Below, in pieces: positions 41,201 through 52,800 of a DNA stretch of 64,000 nucleotides. The stretch spans positions 116,787-180,786 of the forward strand of contig DF237079.1 of the NCBI GenBank assembly GCA_000708835.1. The letters run 5' to 3'. The stretch is from Klebsormidium nitens (lineage: Eukaryota > Streptophyta > Klebsormidiophyceae > Klebsormidiales > Klebsormidiaceae). The notes beneath the pieces are model-generated. The model was not told the origin of the DNA. It searched no databases and worked only from the letters and a program-made list of their open reading frames with translations. The position numbers were made by a program, and so were the translations under genes. Position 1 is the stretch's first letter, and the number at the start of each line of letters is the position of its first letter.

Positions 41201-44200
41201 TCTACAAATATGTTGGCTACTAGCGAACGAAAACACGTCTTTCGGGCTTCTGCTAGTTTGTGGGCAATGCACGAACATCATTCAATGCTGGAACTACAAC
41301 TTGTCTAAGAAGACACCAGTCTGTGTTTTGACCACCGTATGACGCTGAGCTATTGTCTGCTCCCAGGTTGGCCAACTCCATCTTCGAAGTCGCTCAGGAG
41401 ATGGTTCTGCAGCCTGTCCGCAACCCGGTCGCCACCAACGGCGAGCGCGAAGTCGGGTGGCTGCTCATCGCCGCTCTAGTGGCTTCGATGTCCAAGGACG
41501 AGCTCGAAGAACATGCCATCGGCTTACTCGCCCTCTGGGCGATCCCCTTCGGCGGCAACAGCGCCGAACGCGTGAAGAAGGTCGACCCCGCTCTCCAATC
41601 AGAGATCGCCACGTGGGTCGCCGCAATGGACGCGCTCGGGGCGTTCATCCGCCACTGCATCGCCCCGCTCGTCAGCCGGAACGCACCAAATTCCGCAACC
41701 CTGCTGCAGCCAGTCCTGGGATACCTCTCCGGTGCGCTCCAGTACCTGTGCTCGCCCGTCCTGCAAGACGCGGCCGCGCTTCGGGCCAGCATGGAGCAGC
41801 TGACAATCCGGACGTTCGACGCGTACCGGGCGCTTCCGGACGCGAACCTGTACAAGATCGACCACGTGCCTCTGCTGTCGATCTGCACACTGCCGTTCCG
41901 GGACGCGGCGAGCACTCCCTCCAGCTCCTGCCTGCGGACGCTTCTGAACCCCGCGGACGCGTCGCTCGGTCCGTGGATGCCCGGACGGGACAGCTTCGAA
42001 GACGAGCTGCGCGCCTTCGAGGGCGGGTCCGACGGTCTCTTGCCCTGCGTGTGGGCCGCGGAAACGCCGGCTTTCCCGCAGCCGCTGTCGCAATCCGTCT
42101 CGCTGGTCGACGCGATGCTGCTCTGCTTCGGGACCGTCTTCGCGACGCAGTCGGAGGCCAAGAAGAACGCGCTGCTCGACCTGGTGGTGACGTCACTCAA
42201 GTCGGGGCGCAAGCAGCCGTGGCGCGTCGCGAACGCGGCCAACATCGGCATCGCTCTGCTGGGCGGTTTGAAGGCCGCCTCGGGACGGGGCAAGGAGGTC
42301 GCCGAACCGGAGATGTGGAAGAAAGCGGAAGCGCTGATCCAGGGGGTTCTCCAAGCCGACCCTAGCTCCCCCGTTCTGCGTCGCGCTGCCGGCGAGGCGC
42401 TCGGACTGCTGGCAAAGCTGGCAGATGACGCGTTCAGGGTTAGGTTAACCCGGTCGCTGATCTCGGAACTAAGCGTGGCTGCGGACGATCAGCACAAGGC
42501 CGGGATGGCGTTTGCGATCGGGTGCATTCACAGAAGCGTTGGTGGGATGGCGCTGCAGACGTTGGTGCCGGGGACCGTGCAAGCGCTGACAAACCTGGCG
42601 AAAGAGCCGGCAGAGGGGTTGCACATCTGGGCGCTGCACGGGCTGTGGCTGACGGCGGACGCGGCAGGGCTGGCGTTCTTCCCGCATGTACAGGTTAGAG
42701 CGTTTGAGTGCCAGTTTGTTTGCTGATATGCTGGGGTTGTCTTGCTCGTGACGAAGCAAGATGGTATCAAATGGGTATTGTGCCATTGCCAAGTCAAACA
42801 CTAAGATAAACCTGGAGAAGAGTCCAAACCGCCACGACTGTTTGGCAAGAGGTTGTCATGCGTCCTTCTATCTTAAGAGCACAGTGTTAAGCTCTTGCCT
42901 CAGTGCACCAGCAAGTGACAACACACCGATACCCTAGACAAAAAGCTTTTGACCAGCAATGCCCGTTTACAAAAGGCTTTCTTCTTCCTAATTACCCACT
43001 CTCCTCTCTTGTGCAGGCGACCTTGTCCACGTGCATGGACGTCCTCATGTCCGAACCCCACTCGTCCCCGGAGCTTCAGCCTGCCGTCGGCCGCCTGGTG
43101 AACGCAATGGTCGCCGTTCTTGGGCCGGAACTGTCCTCTGGGAGCCGCGTCTTCTCGCGGTGCCAGTCGATCGTGGCAGACATGAGCACCGCAGAGGAGC
43201 CCACCGCGCAACTAGAGTGCGTGCTGTACGCGCAGCAGCTGGTGCTGTTTGCGCCGCAGGCGGTGCCGGCGCACAACCTGGTGGAGACGCTGCGGGCCAC
43301 GCTGTCGTCCCGGCAGGTGAGTCCCGGTAACATCGGTTTCCTCTGGAACTTGTACCACCTTACATAAGGTTCAGAAACTGGTGGTTATTGTTGGAGACAT
43401 TGAAGCGGGCTCATGGACATTATGAGGGCAACGCTGCCATGCCACAGGTTAGTTGCAAAGTCGTCTGGTCCCGAGTAGAGCTCGTCGAATTTGATTAGTT
43501 TGCTCCGTCTGTGACGAGGGGGCTTGAGGGAGGCTCCCCCGGTTTACGCTGCTTCGGGAACGGATCCCATAATATAAATCATCTCTTCAAAGCCGCGTGC
43601 TTGCTTGAAGACGCTCAACGGCAACTCGTTTCACAAGGCTGTCTGCCCGAATCGTCCGTCGTTCAGTGGAAGAAAGCGGGTAGCCTTGCTCTGCTACATG
43701 GTGAAGCAGACCCGGTAATATCTGCTGCTACCTGAGCCGGATGTTTGAGCTCTTGCCGACCGACGTCCAATTGTCATCCACCACATTCCCTCTGGATTTG
43801 TGATATTCTCCCTTGATACACGAGGCTTCGAGAATCTGGCACAGAACTCTAACATCGTATATAAAAGTAACATCGTATTGACAATCTGACTCTCTGCGGT
43901 CCTCTGCAGCCGTCGCTCCGCCACGCGGCCATTGCCACGCTGCGCCACCTGTCGGAGCGCGACCCGCTGTGCATCATCCCGGAGCGCATCGAAGAGGACC
44001 TCTTCGCGATGCTGGACAGCGAGACGGACGCCAAGATCACGTCCGGCGTCCGGCTCACCCTCGAACGCCTCCTCGAAGCCGCGTGCCCCTCGTGCCCCTC
44101 GCGCTGGCTGGGCCTCTGCAAGAACGTCGTTCTCGCGGCTTCGACGACGAAGTCCGCCGGAACACAGCCCAACTCGCCGACGGCGGGCAGTGCCGCGAGC

Positions 44201-47200
44201 CCAAAAGCGCCCGATGACGGAGGGCTTGGCGAGAACGACGAGGAAGGGTTTGGGGTCGTGGCGGCGGCGCCTGCCGGGGCCGCCGCAAAAGACGGGCCGA
44301 AGGCGGGGAGCAGTGACCAGGACCATTTGCCGCGGTACCGGACACGCGTGTTTGCGGCGGAGTGTTTGGCGCGGTTACCTGCCGCGGTTGGCGGGGAAGC
44401 GGCGCACTTCGATCTGGAGAAAGCGCAGGAGGCGAACTGGGCCGCCGCGGAGAAAGGCCTCGTCGGGACGGACTGGCTCGTTTTGCACTTGAGCGAGCTG
44501 GTGGGAATCGCGTTCCAGATGGTGACAGGGCCCCTCGAGATGCTCCGCCCCATGGGCGTAAACCTGCTCAACATCGTTTTGGAAAAGTTCGGCGCGACGG
44601 ACGACCCCCACTTCGAGGGACACTTGCTCCTGGAACAGTACCAGGCGCAGCTTGTGAGCGCGCTGCGCGCGGCGTTCGAGCCGGGGGCCGGGCCCCTGCT
44701 GACGTCAGCGGGCGCGCGGCTGGCGGCGGTCGTGATCACGACGGGCGTCGCGGCCGGGGACCGGGGGGTGCTCCAGCGCGTTTTGACCATGCTGTGCACC
44801 CCCCTGGGAAAGTGGGACGCGCTGAGCCTGCCGTCGTACGCCGAGTGGGTCGGGTCCACCGTCAAGGTCTCGCTGCTCGAGGCGCACGCCCACGTCAAGT
44901 GCTTCGCGTGCGCTGACGTCAGCGGCGGCGACGTCAGCAAGAGTGACGGGGGCTCGACTCCCGGGACGCCGGTGGCCGAGGTCCTGCGGCCGCTGATGCG
45001 CCCGCACGGGGCGGTGGTCGCGCGATGTTGGGTCGGGCTGCTGCGGGACTACGCGGCGGGGCGGCTGCTGACGTCACCCTCGGCGGGGCGCTACCAGCCG
45101 TTCCTGCAGGACAGCCATTCGGCCGCCGCGAAGGCTGCGGTGCGCCCGCACTTGGAAGCCGCCTGGGTCCAAGTTTTTGAAGCGGTGACGATCGGTGTCA
45201 GCCCGGCCAACCAGGCGGCGCCAGCTGTCAAGTTCCGAAACGGATCTGAGGCAGGGGCGTGGGGGAATGTGATTGACAGCAAGGAGTTTGACCAGCTCTG
45301 GGGGATTGCGCTGGCGGTTCTCAGCGAGGGGGCCTTGTTGGGGGGGGGCGCGGCGGGCGGCGGGGCTGGCGCAACCCCTGCGGAGCTGCGCAGGGTAGCC
45401 CTACGGGGCCTCAAGTGGCTGTGCGCGCCGGCGTTTTGCACGCACGACATGCTGTCGACAGACTTGTGCCGAGAGCTTTTGCAGGTACGCCGCTTTCTTC
45501 GCTTCTTCTCTTCTGCTGTAGCGCCTTCATGAATGGCACCATTGCTTCGTCTGCTGCTTTCTTCTGTCTTGAGGAAGTGCTGCTTTCCTGGGCTTTTGAT
45601 CGACTCCTGCTTTTATTCTGGCCTGAATATTGGCTGGGATGTCTTTCCAACCACAGCCGAGTACATCCTCGTTTGCATAATGCGTTCAAATGCTTGGATT
45701 GCGTTTACTGTCTTTGCTTCTTCTTTGCTTACCCTGTTGCCTCTTCTCAGCAAGGCCTCGATCTCTACCCACTTTAAAGCACTGTCCAGCTTCCATTATA
45801 TTGTCGACGCCCGTTCCCATATCTTTCTTCTTCTCTCGATCCTTTAAAAATCCTACCTTACGGGTGCTTCAGACGGTTGCCACCTCCACCACTTGCTTTC
45901 CAGGCACTCTCCAGCCTCGTCGTGTCCTAAGGCTTTGACACGTTCAGATCCAAGTGTTATCAACTGCCATTCCTCATGCCTTCCTTTGAAAACCTACTTT
46001 TCAAGTTGCTCTAGACGATTATCAACTCCGCGCCTTGGCATTCTCCTCCAGGCCCTGTCCAGTCTCGCCGCGTCCGAGAAGGCCGCCCTTCAGCAGCCCA
46101 TCCTCGAGCTCCTGGAACAGCTGACGTCATCCACCCCCGAGGACTACCTCAGCGTGGACTCGCTCCTTCGCGACTCCGCCGCCGAGCTCGGGCTCAGCGA
46201 ACTGCGCCTGATCCTTGGGGCCAGTTCCGGTTCCGTTTCCGGTTCGGGCCCTGCGAACTCCGTCGACGACGCTTCGCTGCAGGCGGCGTACAGGGCGCTT
46301 GGCGCGCTCGCCGCTCGCGCAGGGCCCGACGGGCAGACCCGCCTCGTGCCGCAGCTTTTGGCCGAGGGGTTGGGGGCGTTGCAGAGCGTCCCCGTTTCGG
46401 GGGGGGCGCTGGCCGCGACCGTTGAGTTCCTGACGGCTCTCGTGGGCGCTTCGGGGGGAGAGAAGAGGGCGCAGATCGTGGGGGGATTGATAGAGAGTCT
46501 GGCGGAACTCGCCGAGAAGCAGATGGCGGTTCTGAGCGAGAACGCAGGGATTGAGAATCAGCCGAGCACGTCGCTGTTTGAGACGGGGACCGTTGCTCCC
46601 GTTTCCCCGGTGGCGGATGCCGAAGCGCGGCTTCCGATTGTGTTGACGGTCCTCGGAAACGCCGCGAAGGCGCTTTTGGGCGAAGCATTGGCGCCGGCTA
46701 AGCAAGCGGTGCTCCGAAGCATCGGGGTGCTGCGCTCGTGTTTGAAAAACCAGTCGACCGTGGCCCAGTCCATCGCTCTGCAGACGATGCGAAACGCGCT
46801 GCAAGCAGCCGCCGCCGGGGGCGCAAAGGACCCCCCCACGGGAGAGTGGGCGCGCGCGCTCGCTCGGGAGCTCACCCCGGACGTGTGCGGGGTGGTGCAC
46901 GCCGCCAGGTCAGCGCTGACGTCAGAGCCCGCCGCCGCGTCAGCGATGACGTCGGCGTCGGCCAACGTCCTCGGGGACTGCCTGAAGGTGCTCGTGCTGC
47001 TGCACTCGCTGGCGCAGGGCGCCGCCGCGCAGGAGGGGGTGCTAGCGGTCCTGCTCGCAACCGTTATCGCCGCCGCGACGCCTCCCCCGGAGGGGCACAA
47101 CGCCGCGTCTTCGGGGCTCGCGTCCCTGGCCGTGAAACTTGTTACCCACTTGGCGACGGTGCCCGAAACGGCCGCCCAGTTCAAGGCCGTGGTCGCGTCC

Positions 47201-48892
47201 CTCCCCCCCGAAACGAAACAGCAGCTCCAGGCGGTGCTGAGAGCCTCAGCGGGGCAGCCGGCCGCAGCTGCGGCGCCTGCGGAGCAAGTGAGGGGGGGGG
47301 TCAGCGCCCCCCCGAAGCTGGTAATCCCGCTGAAGGCGTTCGTACCCCCCCCCAGCACGGGAGCGGGGATCCGGGTCGTGGTGCCGCAGAAGGCGCCGAA
47401 AGCTGCGAAAGAAGAGGACCTCGACGGAGACTGGGACGACGACGAGCAGTGGGGCGAGGCCAAGGATGCCACGTCAGCAGAGGGTGCCACGTCAGCAGAG
47501 GGGGTCACGGCAAGTGCGGATGCCACGTCAGCAGAGCCGGCGGTGGTTAAGGAGAATGGGGACGTTACGGTAGCGTCTGCGGCGGACGAGTTTGACGAAG
47601 ACGATTGGGGCGATGAATTCGAGTCGGCACCGCCGGCAGCGGAGCCCAGTAAGCCAGAGGGACAGGAAGCGGAGGCGGTGTTTGCTGAAGTCAGCGGCGC
47701 AAAGGAGACGAAAGCTGACGTGGCAGCGGAGCCCAGCGAGCCGGAAGGCAAGGAGGCGGAGGCAGTGGTTGCTGACGTCAGCGGCGGGAAGGAGACGGAA
47801 GCTGACGTCGACGAGAGGAAAGAAGAGGCGACTGACGTCAATGGGGAGCAAGAAGCGAGGGCTGAGAACGGCGAAGCTGTCAACGTCGAGGAGGGGTCAG
47901 GCAGTGGGATAGGCGGTGATGAAGGCGTTGAAGACAATTCCGAGGCGGAGCGAAGCGAGCGGATTGCTGAGGTCGCTGAGGGGCAGGCGGAGAGCCCAGA
48001 AGGGGATGAAGATATTGAGGCGCCTGCGGTGCTTAATCGGGCATCGCCTGCCGTTGAGGAGCTTACAGGAGACTCGAAGGTCGAAGCAGGGCCGGCGGAA
48101 AAGGGAGAAGTGGATGGGAAGGAGTCTGCTTCACGGAGGTCCAGTCGAGCAGATGATGAAGGTCAAGTGGCGGAAAGAGGAGAGTCGACGCCAGACGCAC
48201 TGTCGAAACGAGCGTCCGAGAGCTGGGGGGACGAGTTTCTGAGCGCCCCGCCAGTTGGCGCCGCTGATGCGGATGCCGATGCGGTGCCGACGCCGGAGGC
48301 TCCGGGCGAAGTTCTGAAGGAGGAGATGGAAGGTCCCAGTTTTGCAGCGGAAAGTGCAGACAAAGAGGAAAACGCTGGGCTTTTGAACGGCAGCCTTGAA
48401 AGCTCGACGAGAGAGGCACGGACGTCGCACGAGGGCGCGGAGGAGCACGCTCAAACGGAAGCCGAAACGACGGCCAAGACCAAGCCGGTTCCGGTTGAGA
48501 TTCTGCTCGAGGAGGCAGCGGAATCCATCGATGTTCCGACGGGGCAGACATTGCAAGCGCCGGCTTCTGAAAAGTCGAAGCCGAAAGCTGAGGGTTTGAA
48601 AAGCGGTGACGTGTCTCTTGGGAGCGCGGCATACGCCCGCGAACTGGAGCATGCGGCGGAAGCCCTTGCGAACAGCGTGGTTGAAGATGTTGTCGCGGCT
48701 GCGAAGAAGGTGAGCGCGGGTGCAGAAGGGCCATCCAACGGGCATGCAGAACACATGGAGCACGTACGATTTCCAAAAGACCAGATTGGCCTTAGCAGCG
48801 GAGCGTTGCCTTCTTCGGATAGTCTAGGAGTTGAGACGGGCGGACAAGAATCCCAAGATCTGAGTGCAAAAGCGGAGGAAGCGCCGTTGTAG
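38217..48892 (+). CDS. SWEETIE: SWEETIE/HEATR5 HEAT-repeat trafficking protein with long acidic tail
   Basis: There are eight exons: 38217-38372, 39085-39298, 39567-39673, 39970-41036, 41367-42693, 43017-43316, 43910-45484 and 46052-48892, giving 2,528 aa. Residues 1-2030 are an alpha-helical HEAT-type solenoid. The N-terminal part (LLLLGLRPPNRRLASQAM, ISKGENISIYSRANGIQGWL, GAAQCLGALMRIFG) matches plant SWEETIE and animal HEATR5/yeast Laa1. HEATR5/Laa1 work with AP-1 in clathrin traffic between endosomes and Golgi; Arabidopsis SWEETIE affects sugar balance and senescence. The last 490 residues are acidic and disordered. They carry DLDGDWDDDEQWG, DDWGDEFESAPP and SWGDEFLSAPP, which look like adaptor-ear-binding W-acidic motifs, and two internal peptide repeats. 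Exons 4, 5, 7 and 8 are unusually long for this window. The start is the first ATG in the open exon; Met5 is an alternative. Intron 5 has an odd GTTAGA donor. Confidence 0.92.
45904..45938 (+). repeat. decayed copy of HEATR5 exon 8 start
   Basis: After an intact acceptor tttccag, gcactctccagcctcgtcgt aligns with the exon 8 start gccctgtccagtctcgccgc at 46052, 148 bp downstream. Reading from the copied acceptor gives ALSSLVVS and then a TAA stop, against ALSSLAASEK in the functional exon. A weaker third match begins at 45779 (gcactgtccagcttc). Confidence 0.88.
47644..47817 (+). repeat. 87-bp (29-codon) tandem repeat inside HEATR5 exon 8
   Basis: Two diverged in-frame units start at gcccag at 47644 and 47731. 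The first reads EPSKPEGQEAEAVFAEVSG and the second EPSEPEGKEAEAVVADVSG. Both continue into KETxAD. Just upstream, gccacgtcagcagag occurs three times between 47468 and 47535, giving ATSAE units. All lie in the disordered acidic tail. Confidence 0.9.
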
Positions 48893-49804
48893 TTGGACTG
48901 CTCTCCAATGCACGCTCACCGACAGCGGGACGAGCATTGGCGAAGAGATCGCAGAGCTACGCATTCAATTGACTGTTTTTGTGTATCTGGGAGCAAGGCC
49001 AAGGAATGCCCAAGCTGTGCCTAAAAGCCAACAATGTACTATAAAAACACCTTCCAACCGGCCCTTATACCGGGTGGATCCGCAAATCGTATGTTGAGGG
49101 AATCCCTTCTTGCCAGCATCACTCGCCTTTGAACACACGAACATCACGTACTGTCAATTCTAGCTTGCCATGTTAATACGGACTTGCGCTTACATATAAA
49201 TCTACAATACAATAAGTTGGGAGATCTGCAATGATGTGCAGTTCTTCCGACATCAATATACTCATGCGAGCTAGCTCGCCCTTAATCCGGGTATGCATGC
49301 GTGCCAGCGGCCTCAAGCTCTTATGTGAGCCAGTGACGTACATTGCTTGGCGGGTGTACATGCATGTGCACGATTGGAAAACGGTTGAAACTCGATGATT
49401 GATATGACTGCACACTGACGGGCCAACAGCACCGAATGCATTCAATGCTTACGCACGTCAATCCGGCTCGAGCCAGACAAACGGTTGAAAAATGTCAACG
49501 TGCATGATTTTCAAATAAGTTCAACAAGAGAACTTGCAAGCATGCCGGACTATAGAAAGACACAACAAGAATCAGAAGAGTGACCGACTTTTGACTGCAT
49601 CCGGTACTTCATGAACTCCGAATAACTTATATAAACGTATGTTTATTACAACACAGAACCATGATCGCAAGGAACCTACCATCTGCACATTTACTGGCAC
49701 TCTACCTAGGCTGGCATTTTCTCCTTTTCCCCCTGAATCTCACAGACAACCGGCCTCGAATCTAACTCGAGCGGGCCTGGATGCAGCTACGCGCGTGCTT
49801 GTAT
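48893..49804. other. convergent intergenic region (HEATR5 / secreted glycoprotein)
   Basis: This stretch separates the stop codons of the HEATR5 gene (+) and the secreted glycoprotein gene (-), so it must hold both 3' UTRs. I see no supported coding frame, RNA gene or strong repeat. Confidence 0.6.
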
Positions 49805-52800
49805 CTAACTCAGCACTAGGGCGTTCGGCGCGGGGCCTGGTGGGCCGACGTTCACGACTCCGTATGTAAGTTGCCACGTGGGCGCCGTAGCATTGGTTGT
49901 GGCGTTGACGGATGGGAGGTATTGCCAGAGTTGAGTGAAGTAGGCTCCATAGGCGACGTTGTACTGCAATGTAAAACCAGCAGGCGTCTTAAGGCTGAAA
50001 GCACCCGTGAGCAACAAAGGCGTCCATGTCGCTAGACATATAAGCTGACCGCAGATACCCTTTTGGAAAGCAACACGGAGGAAGAAGCAAGGACAGGCCT
50101 ATCCACAAGTCGCTAGCCACTTGCAGATGCAAATCTTCCGAGGTGGCAGGACAAGTGAACTACACGGAGCGTGGAATCCGATCAGCGAAACACATCGAAG
50201 AACAGGTAAAGTCCGCAGTCCTCTTTTGACAATCTCACTGTTGAGGACTTACCGCGAGTGCCGTGCCGAACAGCTTGGAAGTCAGGAGCACGGCCACGTT
50301 GCTCAGTTGCCGGTACGCCACGAAGCTTTGCGCCGTCCCGTTTGCGGCGGTGTTATTCCGTACTTGCTGGGCAAGGTTGATGACCATGGGGTCGGAGAAG
50401 TTGAGCCTGCGTCGGGACACGTGGCAGGTGTCAGGCCCTGACGTCAGAGATGCGCAAACCACAGCTGATGCGAGACATGCGCGCGCGCGTGCCAAAGAAA
50501 CGCGCGACGGCTGGCTTACTTGGGGACTCTACCGAAATCTAGAGGGAGAAAAAGGGAACGTCACAACCTGTGTTACAAATGGGTTTACTTTTCGTGGACC
50601 CCCTTGTCATAGTAATGGCTGTTCGCAGACTCCAGAAGGACTCCAGTTGCTCTAGACTTTTCGCACCATCTCGGGCAGCTTATGGGCTTGGACTGACGGG
50701 TTCACTGCAGCCATCGGTTTGATGCATGGACGGACGGTGAAACTGTCTCGACACCTTCTCGAGAACCATCCGCAGCAGCTTCAGGTAACTGGACAAAACC
50801 ACCAAGCATGGTCGATGCCAACCTAACAGCCCAGTGTTTCTGCCTCCCTGTATTGGCATGTCAACTTCGCGGTAAAGCTATTTTATTCGTGTTCCTATTG
50901 GCTAAACCCTTGCAACCTGCCAGCGTGGCATCAATGAGCATTGACCTTGAAGACCGAAAACCGTTGGCTCACCTTCTACTCTATCTACACCGTTGACTGT
51001 CAACAAACGATCGTCCGGGAGACCCTAACCTACTAGACATGCATCCTCAAACCCACTCTAACCCACTCCAACCCCCAAGTGCCCAAACACTGCCGCACCC
51101 AGAGGCCACAACTCAGACACATTGAATAACCGAGACTAACCCCGAAAATTACTCCCGGTTAGGGAGGCCATTTTCATTACTGCGAGGTTGCCTGGACAAA
51201 CTGCACTGAATGGCGAAGCCTCCCTTCCAGAGCGATACAGCACGGCAAGTACACGACGAACCAGGCTAACCACTTTTCACACGCAAGGCTTCCGAAAGAA
51301 GAGTATTCACTCACGGCGCAGGGCCCGGAAGCGTGGCGATCGCGAACTCCGTCCCTGGCGCGACATATGGGGCCGTGGCATTCGCGAGAGCGGCGGCGGT
51401 TGCGTTCGTGCTTCCATTCAGGGGGGCCGCGGCAAGCGCCGCCAAAAACGCGTTGGAAGCGCTTACGACCGCCCTCTGAATGCTCGTGCTGTTTTCCGTG
51501 CTTGAAGTTGCGCTTGCGTTTGCGCCGACCGTGACGTTGGGCGCGTTTTGATAGACCGGCATTGTGGTGTTGACGATCGGGGCGGTGTCCGCGGGGGTGA
51601 TGTCAGCAAACGAGACGGTCCAGCCGTCGGATAAGAGCCGCCAGAGCGCCGTGATGTATACGTTGCCCAGCTACAAAGAGGATGAGAAAAATATGGAGGA
51701 TGCGTCCAGAGGTTGAATGTTTGGAAAGTTAGAGGTTGCGCACCCTGAGCGGAGTTGCTTTTCGAAGCTTAGAGGTTTGTAGTTTCAAATCCAGGAGCGC
51801 CCAATCCATGGAATTAACATTGAGAAGTAAGGACCCGTATGCAGCTTTTGAAGACTGTGCGCGTGGATTTGGAACGCGGCTGCGAAACACGTTCTTTCGT
51901 AGCTTCGTGATCAGACTTGTCAAGCCCCCAAGACATCTTGTTGAAGCGACTACTCCAAACCAATGGATATGAGAGCGTGAGATGCAAATGCGCACGTTCT
52001 TCAAACCTTGTCATTCGCATGGCAGCACACGACCCACCAAACGCACGTTTGTTTTACACCCCGGCTGATGCTCGCGCAATTCTCCGATGACTTTGAAAAG
52101 CAATGGAAAAGGCAAAATTTCATGCGCTTACGATAACAGCGATGACAGGGATCGATGCAAAAGGCAAATTGCATGCGCTTACAATACCAGCATTGAACGC
52201 GATGCAAAAGGCAGGTTGCATGTGCTCACCTGACCAGCGGCTAATATTTGCACTGTGATCGAGTTGTTCGCGTCGATTGAGATAAAGAGGCGATCGACTG
52301 GCTCAGGCAGACCGGTTGAGCCGGGAAGGGGGGATAACCTCCCGGAGAATAGAAGCAACGTGTTAATGTTGGACAACCTGCAGAGAGGAGACGCTGAAAT
52401 CCTTTGCACGTGACTGGCTGGTGAATTTCTGTCAAGGTGATTATTCTTCCTCTCGTTACAGAACAGATTTGTATTGCGAAAACAATCGAAATGGTAGAGA
52501 CAATGATTACATAAGGTACGATAGGCATGCTAGCAGAGAGGGAAATGAGATGCTGAGCGAGAGAAGGTGGGAAAAGTGGAGTGGGGGAAAGGAGAAGAAA
52601 AGAAGCATGAGTCCAAAGTGTAGACTGGGAGAGGATTTCTATGAGGGGGACGGATTCGCTGAGCATAGAGGTGGGCCGACGTTAAAAGGCGAAAATTAGA
52701 ACGAGTTTTGTTCGGGAGGTCCCGAAAACAAGGGATCGATATGGATCTAAACACTGAGGAAGAAAGGGCGAAACAAAAACGGGGAACGAAGCTAAGAGGC

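Noticed and set aside
41394..42365. Long frames on both strands overlapping HEATR5 exon 5 (299 and 302 codons)
   Set aside because: Their composition is Arg/Ala/Gly-rich as expected for frame-shifted GC-rich coding sequence. The conserved frame is the one from 41367.
43849..44940. 363-codon open frame on the minus strand opposite HEATR5 exon 7
   Set aside because: It overlaps a conserved plus-strand exon, has no recognisable motif and comes from strong third-position GC bias.
46558..47937. 459-codon open frame on the minus strand inside HEATR5 exon 8
   Set aside because: It is a shadow of GC-rich codon usage on the plus strand. Its translation is Ser/Thr/Ala-rich mirror sequence of the acidic tail. 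The plus strand carries the conserved protein.
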